Shown here piece by piece: positions 34,701 to 46,939 of a stretch of DNA of 64,000 bases (positions are counted from its first letter, which is position 1; each line of letters opens with the position of its first letter). The position numbers and the translations under genes were made by a program. This DNA is from Gremmenia infestans (taxonomy: Eukaryota; Ascomycota; Leotiomycetes; Helotiales; Hamatocanthoscyphaceae). The stretch is from assembly GCA_032629725.1 (NCBI GenBank), contig JAFEVB010000008.1, forward strand, positions 310,001 through 374,000, in the 5' to 3' direction. The notes beneath the pieces were generated by a model. That model saw nothing but the letters and a program-made list of their open reading frames with translations, had not been told where the DNA came from and did not search any database.

Positions 34701-36919
34701 TCGGTCTCCAACGATATGGCCGCTCTCAGGTCGCAGGCAATTATATATCAATTGTTGATATGTGGCACGATCAAAAAATGTGTCCCGATTGCACATCCAT
34801 ACAGATACTGAGATATGGTCTTGAATGAGACCTCTCAGTGGTTTTCCTGATGTTGCTACAAGATATTGATGATCGGTATCTGCGATTTGCAACGCTTCCG
34901 CACGTGCAATTTCTGTTTGGGGAAAATGCATGTTCATCTCATCACCATCGAAATCGGCATTGTACGTATTACAGTTAGCGTAGTGCATACGAATCGTTTT
35001 CTCGCCTGGTAAGACTCTTGCACGGTGGCCCATAATGGAAGGTTTGTGTAGAGTTGGTTGACGATTCATCAGTACCACGTCGCCGTTTGTGAGATGTCGA
35101 TGGACCTTCTTATTGCGAGCTCCGTTGGCACTATTGTTCGAGGAGGCAAGTAGCTGATTAGCCAAAGCTAGTCGCTCATCCTGACTTTTCGACCGCAAAT
35201 TGATAACTTGACCATTTTCGTTCTCAATAGCTGCGGCGCCAGGCCATTTCTCGACGCCATTTATAACAGCTTGCTGCATATCCTTGAAATTGTGACTCGT
35301 AACAGGCTCGGGATATGTCAATTTCTTCGCAAAGACAGGTGGGACACCGATTTCATTCGTCTCGATATTTGGGTCTGGGGAGATGACACTGCGTGCAGCG
35401 AAATTGACACGCTTTCCCATCATGTTCTTTCTGAATAGCCCTTCTTTCTTCTCTAGTTTCTGCTTGATGCCGTCTTCGTTCTTCTTGCCTGCCGCACCCT
35501 GGATAGGATTGCGGTCCCGATCAATGAGAGAATTCACGGCATCTTGAAGCTTACACCAAGCTTCTTGGAGGTCATACCAATCTCTTTTTCGCAGCGATGA
35601 GTTGTCAGAGGCTCTTTCCGGATTCGCAATGTCCTTGTGGATTTGTGCAATGGTTTCGCAGCCTTTCAGAATCAACTTGTAGAGAGAGTTTTGTTGCGCC
35701 TCTGCCACTTCCCCATCTCCAGTACGCGCTTCTGGACGATATTTGTTTGGCGGTACCAGCAGAGTTTGTATGAAGAACATATCGGCTGTCACTTTTGTAG
35801 CCTTCTTCGCAGCCGAACGAGAGTCATATACCAGGGACAATATTTCTTGATCTTTCTCGAATAACAGTGTCAGCTGAGCCTTGACCTCCAGGGGATTGAC
35901 ATATCGCTGCGCTGCTGCTGCAACTTTGGGTTTCGAGCTTGGATTGACCTTGGGCGTGGCATCACCCATGACTACATCTCCGTCCACATCGAGATCATCC
36001 CCCTCTCCCTCGCCATCATTCGACGATAAATCAATGTCGGCAATCCCCTCGTCAACGTCGCCATCGGGTTTGTCGTCCTTCGCCCGTTGTAGAATTTGTA
36101 CTGGATTTACGGCGCGAAAGCTTCCAGCCGACATCTTGGTCTTGTCATGAGTAGTTAGAGCCTTCTCGAAAATCTTGACGAATCGGTCTTTTCGATAAGT
36201 GGGCGATATGCCACCACAATTCGAGCAAGTTTTGCTAGAAGTGATTTGCTTCAGGAAGGCCTTGACAACAACTCGACGGGCTTCAGCCACGCCTTCGTTC
36301 TTCTCCCGCTGCCATTCCCACGGGGCTCCTTTCGCCGCTTTGATTGCCTTTTTTACGAAGGCATTTCTGCGCCGAATGACATTGTCGATGGACGATTCCG
36401 CATCCTCTTCACTATTGCTGTCTCCACCATCCTTATTTTGGGGTGACATTTCGATATTCTCGACTTCTTCAGCTGCGCCCAGTAGTCCATGCTGTATTAA
36501 TCGAAGTTTACAAAGATAGCGGTTGACTTCTTTCCGCGACATTCGAAGGAGATGACAGTATGTGCACTTCGCTCGGAGTAGCCTGAGGAGTTGAATCATG
36601 AATGTTGGGTGGTATACAGGAGCGGGAAGGTCGATGTGGCCTACATGACCTGGGCAGGCGGGGGATTTCAAGTTACAAGTTGTGCAGCTGTCCATGAGTT
36701 AGTTCAATGTCCATATAATTATCATGATTAAGCTTACATATTATCTCCCCACGAACCGAGAGCTGGATCGTACAGTCCACCGGGAATGGGGTGCAAGAGG
36801 GTGTCGAATGTAACAGCATTTTCTATCTTCTTTACAGAGAGAGCTTTGATCTCTTGCGCGGTGAGAAATCCAAAGTCGACGCTGCCAATGGCCGATGGAA
36901 CTGGCTGAGAGATATTCAT
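31737..36919 (-). CDS. rpa190: DNA-directed RNA polymerase I largest subunit (RPA190)
   Basis: Catalytic subunit that makes 35S pre-rRNA in the nucleolus. Exons are 36919-36738 and 36687-31737, separated by a 50-bp intron; the product is about 1,710 residues. Exon 1 encodes the N-terminus (MNISQPV to GLYDPALGSWGDN) and the intron joins it to CTTCN..CPGHVGH, the first zinc site; CSNCGG is a later zinc ligand pair. The clamp-head segment NFAARSVISPDPN and the magnesium-binding NADFDGDEMN (about residue 636) are intact. An acidic, disordered insert (about residues 1,380-1,470) is typical of Pol I. I chose the internal Met at 36,919 because MNIS begins the family. It is divergent to PRP3. Confidence 0.97.
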
Positions 36920-37260
36920 ATTGACCAGGACCAAAACTAAAGCAAGCAGAGGAGTGCCGTGCAATAGGACCAGAGGCTGCTGTTCAAGGGAGCTTCAGCT
37001 TTTCGAGATGGCGGGCGGGATGATTTTGACGATTAGAAAGAGAAAAAAACCTAGATCACGTGGGCTAGGATAACGATAAGAAATTTAAGCCAGACTGTAC
37101 CGCAAATCATCCATCTCGCTGCCTCTTTTAAACACCACCCACCACCCAATTACCACCACCACCACCACCACCACCACCACCACCACTTGCCTTCGCTGCC
37201 TTTTCGAAAACACATTCCTTTATCCTAACGTAACTTTGCGACAAAGGCTAACTTGCCATC
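36920..37260. promoter_or_regulatory. Divergent promoter RPA190/PRP3 with (CAC)n microsatellite
   Basis: This 341-bp gap lies between two divergent housekeeping starts. It contains an uninterrupted CAC/ACC triplet run at about 37,152-37,186 in the 5' leader side of PRP3, and a CACGTG E-box-like site near 37,057. No coding potential is apparent. Confidence 0.5.
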
Positions 37261-38787
37261 ATGGACCGAGGCAAGGCATCGCCCATCCTAGCCCCTCGTC
37301 ATGACTCCTCAAGTCGCGTCGACAAGCCCCAATCCGCGGCCGAGAAGCTGGCCTCTTTGAAAGCTCGAGTGGCCGCTGCTGTGGGCAGCAGCAAGGCAAA
37401 GAGCAATACGGGGCTAAATGTCCCTCAGCACCCCATCTTGGCTAGGGGAGGTCTAAATGTCGACCTTCATCCCGCGCTGCAAGACCTGGGGCAATTCAAA
37501 CCATCCAAAACCGTTGCGCCGAAGTTTGCAACTAGCATTGGCAATGCTCGTCCACAACCAGAGAAGCCTGCTCCGAAGAGCAAGAAGCAACTCGACCTGT
37601 CGGGACCTTCGGCGGAGGAAACACGGAACAACCCATACTTTGATATGAGCTTGGGAGGGCAAACAGCGACTTTGAAGAATCGCCATTCGAGGCAGCTGGT
37701 TTTCAACCAAAAGGGCAAATATATACAGCAGGCAAATGCGTTACGAAGACAGGCGGCCCTGGAGGCTATGAAAAAGCGCATTGCAGAGTCATCACGGAAG
37801 ATCGGTATCGACGAAGATCTGGATACGGAAAAGAACTTCCTTGTTGAAGCGCCCCCGGACATCGAATGGTGGGACGAAGGTCTGGTGGAAGCTAAAAACT
37901 ATGACAGTATTGACAACCCAAAAAGTCTCAAGATTGAACCCCCCGACTCCATTATTACCGAATACATCCAACATCCCGTCCTCCTAGAACCTCCCCAGGA
38001 AAAGAATATGCCTGCTCCAAAGCCCATGTTCTTAACCGCAAAGGAACAAGCCAAACTACGACGACAACGAAGAATGGCAGAGTTAAAAGAGCAGCAAGCC
38101 AAAATCCGGCTGGGCCTTGAGCCGGCACCGCCGCCAAAAGTCAAAAAGGGGAATCTTATGCGGGTATTGGGTGAAGAAGCCGTCAAGGACCCAACGGCAG
38201 TCGAAGCACGTGTGAACAGGGAAATCGCAGCTCGCCACCAGACACACGTTGAGATGAATGAGGAACGAAAATTGACCAAGGAACAACGCCACGAGAAACT
38301 TGCGGTAAATCAAGAAAAAGACGCTGCGAAGGGTATTCGTCTGATGGTCTTCAAGATTGACAATCTATCGAATGGTAGCCATCGATTTAAGATTGCGAAG
38401 AATGCAGAGCAGTTTGCTCTGACAGGGATCTGTGTGATGCACCCGCGATTCAACCTAGTGATTGTCGAGGGCGGCGAGTACAGTATACGGCAGTACCGCA
38501 AGCTTATGCTTCAGCGTATTGACTGGACAGAGAATTCGCCTACACGAATCAAGGAAGGCACGAAGGCCGAAGCATTGCAAGATTGGCTGAAGGCCGAGGA
38601 TGAGAAAGGAGAGCTCAAGGATATGTCTCTGAACAAGTGTGTATTGGTGTTTGAAGGAGAGGAAAAGGCAAGAGCGTTCAGGAAATGGGGAAGCAAGGTC
38701 TGCGAAACGGATAGTGCTGCTAGGGAAGCTTTGCAGAGATCAAAGATGGAGAATTTTTGGACGGTGGCGAAGAACCTGCCGAAGTAA
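37261..38787 (+). CDS. prp3: U4/U6 small nuclear ribonucleoprotein PRP3
   Basis: Spliceosome component that binds the U4/U6 snRNA duplex in the tri-snRNP. It is a single exon of 508 codons. After a disordered Ala/Lys-rich N-terminus comes the PRP3 domain (about residues 125-350): NPYFDMSLGG, FNQKGKYIQQANALRRQ, APDIEWWDE-like APPDIEWWDEGLV, and the basic helix KEQAKLRRQRRMAELKEQQ. The C-terminal DUF1115 domain (about 370-505) includes FKIDNLSNGSHRFKI and the GICVMHPRFNLVIVEGG strand. Both domains match the family in order. ATG 37,261 is the first in frame. Confidence 0.95.
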   Translation: MDRGKASPILAPRHDSSSRVDKPQSAAEKLASLKARVAAAVGSSKAKSNTGLNVPQHPILARGGLNVDLHPALQDLGQFKPSKTVAPKFATSIGNARPQPEKPAPKSKKQLDLSGPSAEETRNNPYFDMSLGGQTATLKNRHSRQLVFNQKGKYIQQANALRRQAALEAMKKRIAESSRKIGIDEDLDTEKNFLVEAPPDIEWWDEGLVEAKNYDSIDNPKSLKIEPPDSIITEYIQHPVLLEPPQEKNMPAPKPMFLTAKEQAKLRRQRRMAELKEQQAKIRLGLEPAPPPKVKKGNLMRVLGEEAVKDPTAVEARVNREIAARHQTHVEMNEERKLTKEQRHEKLAVNQEKDAAKGIRLMVFKIDNLSNGSHRFKIAKNAEQFALTGICVMHPRFNLVIVEGGEYSIRQYRKLMLQRIDWTENSPTRIKEGTKAEALQDWLKAEDEKGELKDMSLNKCVLVFEGEEKARAFRKWGSKVCETDSAAREALQRSKMENFWTVAKNLPK

Positions 38788-38940
38788 AATGGGCGATGAA
38801 GCGCGGTTTGAAAGCAAAGAGCTGTGCATAAGCATTATGAAACGAAATCCATCCCCTCACCACAATGGAATGCCTTATTAATGTCTTACATTTTAAATTA
38901 TTTTGCTACAATTTTTGGAGGAGCCGCTTAGATGCCCAAT

Positions 38941-41830
38941 TTACTTGTTGTCCAGTTCCATCATACCGGCTTCCAATTCATCATCATTAAATCCATATTC
39001 ATCATCTCTCGCCACAGCAGCCTCATTGCCATTTCTCGTATTCTCCATCTGAACATCCCCCGTGTCAGCACCATTTCTCTGTGCCTCGGTCAAAGCCCGG
39101 ATACTCTCGTCCTCCTGCTTCTCCTTGAACTTCTCCAAATCCGCAATACTCCACGTACTGATCCCCTCTTGATCGCTTGCCTTGAATGGCTGGGCCATAC
39201 CTCTCAAGAACTTCTTTGCAGACCCTACAGCCATATCCGTACTGAGATTGATCTCGCTATCTAGGAGGGCCTGGTTGATCCACTTCGGCAGCTGGTTTCG
39301 CTTCTTCAGGAACCGCCTGTCTGCCAAAACCATGATGCCGTAGTCATCCTTCCCTCTCAAAACACGACCCAGACATTGGGCTGCATGTCTCATCGCGTCA
39401 AAAGATAAGAAATCGTTCTCTCGGATCCGGTACGTTTCTCTCAAGAACTCGAGACGAGCCTTCAATATCCTGGATTCGGTGTATTGGAATGGTACGCCTA
39501 TACAGAGCACAGTCCGCCCATATTGGTGGTCGAAATCGATACCTTCACTGACTTTTCCTCTTGCGACACATAGCAAGATTGCGCCACGCCCATTGCAGCA
39601 TGCTGTACGATAAGTCTCGAGAGCCAAAGATGTCTCTTGTGCATCGGGCGTCTCGACCAGGATGAGCTTGTATTTCCATACTTCGTCCAAAATACCCATA
39701 CCCTGCCACATGCTAATGATGGACTCCATGTATAGATATGAAGGGAAGAACACAACCATGCCGTCTGGTGTCAACTTCGAGAACTCGGTAAGCAGATTGC
39801 CGTAGTTGCGGACGACTGATGGCTCGTTCCGGACTTGGAATCCGGAAGAGATGGCGACTTGGTCTGAGCCTCGGGTGACGATCATCGGTAAGAAGGAACG
39901 TCGAGCAAGAGTCATACTATATGATTCTTGAACAACCGTTTCAAACCCAAGCATCTTTGGGTACATTTCTAGCGGCGAGATGGTTCCGGATGTGATGATC
40001 ACAGAGCTGAAGCGGTCGAAGACGGGCTTAATGGCGATGGCGGCATCTAGACATGTGAAATGGAGGACGGGGTTCGGCACTTCAGCCGTATCTGATTCGT
40101 AGGGCTCGAGAATAAGTAGGAACCCTTTCTCGTATGTTGCTACTAGGGTTGCAAAAGTTGCAACTTCTTGAAGGGGTTGGTAGTCTTCGATGTTTGTCAA
40201 TTCCAGTGTTCGGACCAAAGATGTTAATCGCTCTGCGCAAAACCTTAAAGGTTTTTTCTCTATAAAGGTGTATTCTTTAAGATGCGCAAGAAATGAAGGA
40301 GGTGTCTCAGAAATGACTTGACGGACTTTCATTCGAGTCTAATGTGATGTTAGAGATGCGCCTAAAGCGGGTTGAGATTCATTGTATAGTACCTTTAGAT
40401 ATTCGACAAAACGCTTTAGAAATGCAACAAAGTGCTCTGCTCTCCGGATATTGCCGGGAACAGCCTCTTTGAGAAGATCGTCTGGAAGAGCTAAAAGGAT
40501 ATCAATACAGAAAGCTTGCAAAAACAAAGTTATTCTGACCTGGATTTGACATGAAGGCATCCTCCTCACGAGCTTCATCAGCATCCCTCAACCCCTCCAC
40601 AAGCTTTGCATATTCATTTTTGAGCTTGTCTGCATCGCTATCTCTCATTTCCAAGATCTTGTTCTCCAAATTTTGTGCTCCTCGGGTTGCTTTACGTAAG
40701 GAATCCTCTGTGATGTCAGTGCTAAGTGATTCTATACACACATTGTCTATGTTATGTGCTTCGTCGAATACGACTATGCAGTCATTAGAAAGTTCCTTTG
40801 ATACCCTTTCCGCAATTTTAGGATCGAGGAGGTAATGGTACGAATAAATGATAACGTTGCAGAATGACATCTTTCTAAGTGTCAACAGAAGTCATGTGGG
40901 AGCTGAACAGAACTTACCATTCGCCTAGACGTAAAGTATGGACATTGTTTATGCTCTTCACCATATCTCATAATTCCATCTAGTGTCCAGACCCCATTTG
41001 GAATAAGATTGTGAGGTTCTAAAAGGTCGAGATTCTAGTATTGTTAGTGAGTAATATCATGATGGAAAAGAGCAAATACATCATGGTAAATGCACACGGG
41101 CACATCTTCCCCTCTCTCCTTCTTCTCTTTCACAAAACCAGCTGTCAGACTACGGCATCGAGCATCGACTACTGCACCGCTCTTCTCTCGTTTTACCGAG
41201 GGATGAAGACACAGGTTCTTTCGACTCGTCAGACCAAGGCCTCGAAAGTCTTCTTTGTGCCCGAGCTGTTCCTCCCGATACTTCATTAAGGCCTTCAACT
41301 CTGCTAAAGCTTTTTCGATCTCAGACATGGTACCTTTGGGCTGTCAGAGAAGCGAGCCTTCGGGATGCAAGTAGGGTCACCCACGAGAGCAATATATCAG
41401 CTTCCGATGTTCTGGGTAGTACTGTTGATATGCGACGATCAGGGACAAGAGAGACACAGTCTTTCCTGTCCCCGAAGGCATCTCCAAGACGCAGTGCCCC
41501 CCTGCATCGAGCGTTTCTGTGAGGTTTTATGAGCAAGGGCTCCATGAGTTGCCGGGCTGAAACTCACTCTTGAGATCGCACATGTAGCTTTGATTTCACA
41601 GAATGTTAACGAGGCCTCATACAACAGGAAGGATTAGTGACATACGCATATTGTTCTGCGAAGAAAGGTTAGCATCTGGGTCGCATTTGAGTCTCTGCAT
41701 GCCTAGCTTACCTGGATATATCCTTGGGTAAGGGAACAAGATGGGTAAATCACTAGAGTGGTCAAGATCAGCTCTGCTTTGCGTTCAGGCGAGCGACCAA
41801 GATAGATACATACTCGATATTGAACCTCAT
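38941..41830 (-). CDS. rad3: TFIIH 5'-3' DNA helicase XPD/Rad3
   Basis: Helicase of TFIIH that opens DNA in nucleotide excision repair and supports transcription initiation. Ten exons on the minus strand: 41830-41814, 41752-41712, 41655-41646, 41587-41568, 41516-41385, 41333-41080, 41034-40918, 40870-40540, 40490-40393 and 40338-38941. They sum to 2,418 nt (805 residues) with all phases consistent. Walker A is MPSGTGKT, the DEAH box is VFDEAHNIDN, and helicase motif VI is QCLGRVLRGKDDYG. Candidate 4Fe-4S cysteines lie in NLCLHP, ARCRSL, PVCIYHD and KQCPYF. The C-terminus is acidic. Very small exons at the 5' end are real, since they complete the start MRFNID-DLP and QYAYMCDLK. Confidence 0.95.
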
Positions 41831-42595
41831 GTTGACAGATGCAGATGCAGGTCAGGAGAGACTGAGATTGAGACTGAGACTGCTGTTGCTATGAATTCTG
41901 GTGACCATGACCAGGCTCCAAGGCTTGAATTGATGTGTGGCTGTTGCTGTGGCGTCGTCGCCTTGTTAGACCTTGGACCAGAAGTTTTAGTGCTAATCAT
42001 GCAAGGCTGGGGTACTAAGGCCAAGGCTACCAAGACATGTGCACGGTCTCTTCAAATTATGACTTTGCTCCGGCTCATATTTTGAGTTTTATGTTTTCAA
42101 CTCATTCATTCATCCTACTACTATTTTCAGACAATCTCACTTCTCCAGAGGTACTAAATAAAGCTCAAGCTCGAATAATATTGGGCTCTCATTTGCAGCT
42201 CTGAATCCTGGAGCGTGTCATTCGCTAAAGATGGAGCTGGCTCTTCAGCAAATTAGATATTTGGGCAATATTTAAGAAGAGACTTATAATCTATTAGTAT
42301 TCATATGCCTCATTTCTTCTGACCTGTGGGAAGTCTCCAGGTAACAACAACAGCAGCAGAGGCAAGAGCATGCAACGGACATAGTGCCTTAGCAAAAAGT
42401 TAGTAAGTTGAACAAAACCATCAATTCCAACACAGGCAGGCAAGGCACCCTTGTTCTGGATGGAACGTTTGTGTGACCAAATGGGATGACGAATGAAACT
42501 CGCCACCCATCTACAGACATCAACATCGACATCCTCAACTTCAACCACGGACTAGCATTTTCAACTTTCCGACCATTAATAATCGCATCAGAAAT
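41831..42595. other. Intergenic region, divergent RAD3 / Ifi-6-16 kinase-like gene
   Basis: These 765 bp separate two divergently transcribed genes. Open frames on both strands (for example 41,741-42,085 plus) are short, overlap the RAD3 first exon and have no recognisable product. No structured RNA was recognised. Confidence 0.5.
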
Positions 42596-43864
42596 ATGGC
42601 GTCGAATAATGCTCAGTGCCGTATTCGCATTGAGCCAAGTTCAGATATCAGAGAGGATCAAATTGCGTCTGAAGAGGGCCTCGTCTTCGTACAGCCTGAT
42701 CACGCGTCAGCAAACCTACCTTTGCTCGAGCACACCAACGGTAGCGAGATCAATAAAGAGACACGTTTGAAATGGGTCAAAGAGGTCACCGAAGGTTTCC
42801 TGGGAGCCTCAAAAGCTGTTCGCTCAGCTAGAGTTCGCGACTTCGATTTCATCCTGAAACGTGACGGTTCAATCGACATCCTCGTTAACGACTCATCAGA
42901 TACAACGGACGAAAAGGCCCAGCTTAGGACATATCCAGCTCGGTATCAGATTCCGAAGTCGGTAATTGACAAGATTAGTCCTGTTGAAGAACAGATTAAG
43001 CGCACCGAATTATTTGCCCTGGGTTGCATTCTCTATGAACTCATTTCTGGCAACGCGCTCTTTGCCGAGTTGGATGATGAGACAATCCGGACTCGTTACG
43101 CTAAAGGAGAGTTTCCAGATGACGTGTGGGAATTGTCAAGGGCCGTGAGGATTCTAGCTTGCTGGTGTCCGGATATCGCGAAGCAATTGCTTGGAGCTCG
43201 TGGGAATGGTAAAATCCTTCGTCGTCAATCGTTCTCGTTGCACCTATAGCTGCCTCCACGTCACTACTTCCTTGCTTCTCTCGACCTTTCCCTTGTGATC
43301 GCGTCTTTTCAAAATTCGTCGCGCACTAATGTTTCTTCTCCAGCTAACGTTCCACTAGACAACATCCGCGAGAAATTCGTCAAATATGTTCAGAAGCACC
43401 CCGTCCTCTTTGGCTTCCAAGTACTCGGAGGTGTAGCGTCTATCGCTTCTCTCGCAGCATTGCCAGTCCTAGGTGCCATTGGATTCGGAACTCTGGGGCC
43501 AGCTGCGGGTTCCGCGGCAGCAGGTTGGCAGGCTAGCTTGGGTCTCGTTGAAGCCGGAAGCCTGTTTGCTTGGTGTCAGAGTGCCGCCATGGGTGGTGCA
43601 GCTGTAGGTGGAATCTTAGCGACTGGATTGGGAGGTGCTGGTGTTGCTATTGGGGCAAGTGTAGCGGGTGCGTTGGATGTAGCTGCTGGTGAAAAGCAGA
43701 TGCCGGATTTGAAAGAGAGATTCTTGACGGCTTGGAAGCTGCAGACTGTAGATGATACGGCGAAGGAGGAGATTGTTGTAGTGGAAGTTGATGGGAAAGA
43801 GGAAGTGAAGGGAGCTGCGAAAGTGGATGTGAAGACGAAGATACTTCGCATTCTGAGGTTGTAG
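42596..43864 (+). CDS. Degenerate kinase-like domain fused to Ifi-6-16/ISG12-type membrane domain
   Basis: Two exons (42596-43208, 43344-43864; 135-bp intron ending CTTCTCCAG, phase kept) give about 377 residues. The first about 200 residues resemble only the C-lobe of a protein kinase (KRTELFALGCILYELISG, then an HRD-less pattern), so it should not be catalytic. Then IREKFVKYVQKHPVLFGFQ leads into a Gly/Ala-rich hydrophobic region, GAIGFGTLGPAAGSAAAGWQ through AGSLFAWCQSAAMGGAA, matching the Ifi-6-16 (ISG12/IFI27) family of small mitochondrial or inner-membrane apoptosis modulators. The C-terminus is charged and soluble. Location in a membrane and a role in cell death are inference. The first ATG in frame is used. 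Confidence 0.82.
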
Positions 43865-44448
43865 TCGAGATGCTTGGCGGGGTTCTTCTTTCATTTTGTA
43901 ATGAGACTTGACGATGAGTTGAATATACTTTCATGAGCAATTTCACTATTATGTTTAGTCGACGGATCATTTCCGTATGTTGGATTTGCAACCATGTTTT
44001 GTACACCAGTGTTAGTCGCTTGTGCATCCATGCCATCGACGCCCACGCATCAGGCGTCTGAGCATTCGACCAACTTCATCTACCAGAATGCGTTACCAGT
44101 ACAGCTTACTAGTGCCAAGCCCCGAGATTCAATTCCGAAGTCTGTACAAAATGCAGGCTAAAATTTTCCTTCGGCCCACGAGGGTGAGGCCCGCCCCCTT
44201 TCGGTAAGCGAGCCCTTGGTCGTTTCTGGAATACTAGAATACTATTTGACATCCTCCTTGGAGACTGTTGAATCGTGTGGTTTCTATATGGGGTTTGGGA
44301 CCGAAGTCTCCAGTATGCTCGGGTCTGTCGTGCCAGTAAGAAAGTCCGACTTGGAATTGCAAGCAGATTGCCTTAGAGGTCTAATGTCTCTTGATCGGAG
44401 CGAAATGTATAGTACATATTACAAGTGCGGTTACAGTTACTTAATCCT
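43865..44448. other. Intergenic region between convergent genes
   Basis: This is a non-coding gap between the 3' ends of two convergent genes. Frames such as 44,216-44,491 plus run into the end of the zinc-cluster gene and show no domain. Confidence 0.5.
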
Positions 44449-46939
44449 TCACTGCATAAAGTTTCCATCATTCAACAAGTCCTGCCAGTAAGCATCATCC
44501 ATCCAATCAATCATCTGATCGCCATTAAGCAAGCCATCCAACGCCAACGAATTCGTCTGTTCCTGCGAAGTGTTCTGTGCCGTTTCCGCCGCCATCCTAG
44601 CCTCATACACCCCTCTGATCTTCTTCATAGCATTCGCGCACCCGGTCGGAAAGGAGTGCCTGCAGGGCTCTGGCTGGCTCTGGTCGATGATTCTCCCAAC
44701 ATGTTCAAAGTTGTTTATCATGCGATCAAAGTATTCGCGAGGGTTGATTGTCTTGCGAACATAGGTGAGGTCCCAGCCAGGCTCGTCGACCATGGAAAGC
44801 TTGAAGATAGTCGCCATTGATTGGCCGAGGTTTGCGAGGTCTATGGATGTCAAGGTATAGTAGACCGAGAGGGGTTGGGTGAGGAATAGATCTAAGAGGG
44901 CTTTTGACGATGTTAGGCATGAATGGAGCATGTCTAATCGATGCGATTCGTCTTTTACGAAGCCAACGGCAATGGGGGATTGTTGGAGGGCGGGTTCAAA
45001 AAGGAAAATTTCGGTGCTGTGATAGTTCATGATGAGGAGCGCTGTTCAAGCAGGGTTAGGAAATGGGTACAAGTGGGTACCTGAAAGGCTATACTGACGA
45101 TTCTGTCGAAGTTGCGGGGAGAAAGACATCCATAGACTGTGCAATCCAGTTCGCATAGTCCTTGTATACATCCAAGCTGGAGTCTTGATGGAGTCTTGAG
45201 TTTTGTTCAAGATGTTCTTGTAAAATGATTCGGCCATAGTCTGCAGCCTTGCCATAGCGACAAGGAGAAGATCGGATTCGCACGCGGCTGTTTCTTCTAG
45301 CACCCTGCAGTTATAATCCAGGTATGGCGAATATTGCAAGCCGTCCGTCTTCTTTACGTACAAAGCAACACTGAATAGACTTAGCCACGAAATAAACATT
45401 TGGGCAAAAGAACAAAGACTTACACTGAAGTTAAGATATAGCAGCTGATATAGGCCCTGCGTTCATCTAATGTTCGCTTTGCCTCTTTTGGATTGATCTC
45501 GACAGTGTTTCTGGAGGGATCAACTAGCTACATACATACCAAAATTAAGAGTTAGTACAATTTAAAAAATAGTTCCTGAGTCCTTAGAGGTATGTAAATC
45601 GGAAGGTCTCCGCATACAGCCGAGAAACCAACAGTTACAACACACTCAGGGCAGGATGCAGCGTTATGAGAAAGATACACATACCCCTTCTGGGCCTTCA
45701 ATACTAGCAACGGGACGGTTAATACCGAGGTCGAATATCAATGCGAAAGAAAGCTGGAACATAGCCGTCGATTGTGCCTGGGGTAATGTTGGTGAATACA
45801 GGTACGACCTTCCAAAAGTAAGTCGACATAATCAGGGAACAGCAGCAGATATATCAAAGGGCCTTTGAAGGTCATGGCATCAGGGACAGGTCTGGCTCAC
45901 CAGGCGTTATAAGTAACCAGTGATTGAAGCATATCCAGGCTCCTATCTCCTTTTAGAATCAAGGCCCCAGCAATATCCATTGATAACTGTTTTGCCATCT
46001 CAATCTGTTGCATACGTTTTCGATTCGAGGCCACCAACATGATGGCTCGATGCAGAAAAGGTTTCTGTGCCCGTAATTCGGACGATGTAGTATGGGGTGG
46101 GAGAATGATGAAGGGGAAACGAATGGCAAATTGCTCCTTGTACACACGTAGCAAGTCTTCCTCATCCTGTATCGTGTTGTAGATAAGCGGCACGTAGCCT
46201 GTGGAAGGCTGTGGTGCTGGTCTAGATGGCATATTCGGAATACATCCAGACCCCCCAAGCATAGATGAGACATCGTGGACCGGCAGTTGGCTTTGCGTCG
46301 GTGTGGCCCAGCTTCCCTGGTTTGGAATAGGGGCTTCGAGATTGAACAGAGAAGCTGGAGGAATATGACTATCGGACGGTGTGGATTGAATAGACTGGTC
46401 CGAGTTTTGAGCCGGGGACACCTCATCTGACTTGACCGTAGCACTATGTGCAGCGGCAAGCAGATTGACGAGACTTTGGATCTTTTCTTCCAATTGAGCC
46501 GTATTGCTGGTTCACAGTCAGTCAATAGGTTATGACATAAGTTATGTTGTGGAACATTATGATATCTTGTATGCCATTCAATCTGGTAACGGTAGCTTGT
46601 TCTATTTATTGCCTCCAAAGAACTCCGATCAAACACTGGGGAGACACTGCTTTTGAAAAGACTTAATTCGAAAATTATACTCACGTGGTGGTAGTGGGGG
46701 ACCTCCTTTTCCGAGCACTTCTTGGCAGAACTGCACATTCTTTTTTTAAACGGAAACATCTTTATTTGCATTAATAACTATCACGATTCTTATACTCATG
46801 AGGCTGCGTACCTTGAGCATTGATTTCCAGTACCATTGCCTTGTGGATTGCACTTTGCCTTGGCTCTAGCACAGTTTTGGCAGGCCCGATTAGTCGTCGG
46901 AGTCGTACTCGTCGGTGAAGCCGCAGGAAACACCATCAT
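44449..46939 (-). CDS. Fungal Zn2Cys6 transcription factor
   Basis: Regulator with an N-terminal zinc cluster and a middle fungal transcription-factor homology region. Proposed exons: 46939-46812, 46739-46685, 46506-45901, 45808-45685, 45537-45424, 45370-45099 and 45041-44449. The start MMVFP leads to RACQNCARAKAKC, the first half of the zinc cluster (CX2CX6C). Later parts fit the family: TAQLEEKIQSLVNLL (dimerisation helix), LDMLQSLVTYNAW, FQLSFALIFDLGINRP, EAKRTLDERRAYISCYIL, and a C-terminal DDAYWQDLL. The second half of the zinc cluster (exon 46739-46685) does not fit the expected spacing in any one frame, so either a splice site is misplaced or one base is lost there. The target genes are unknown. 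Confidence 0.78.
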
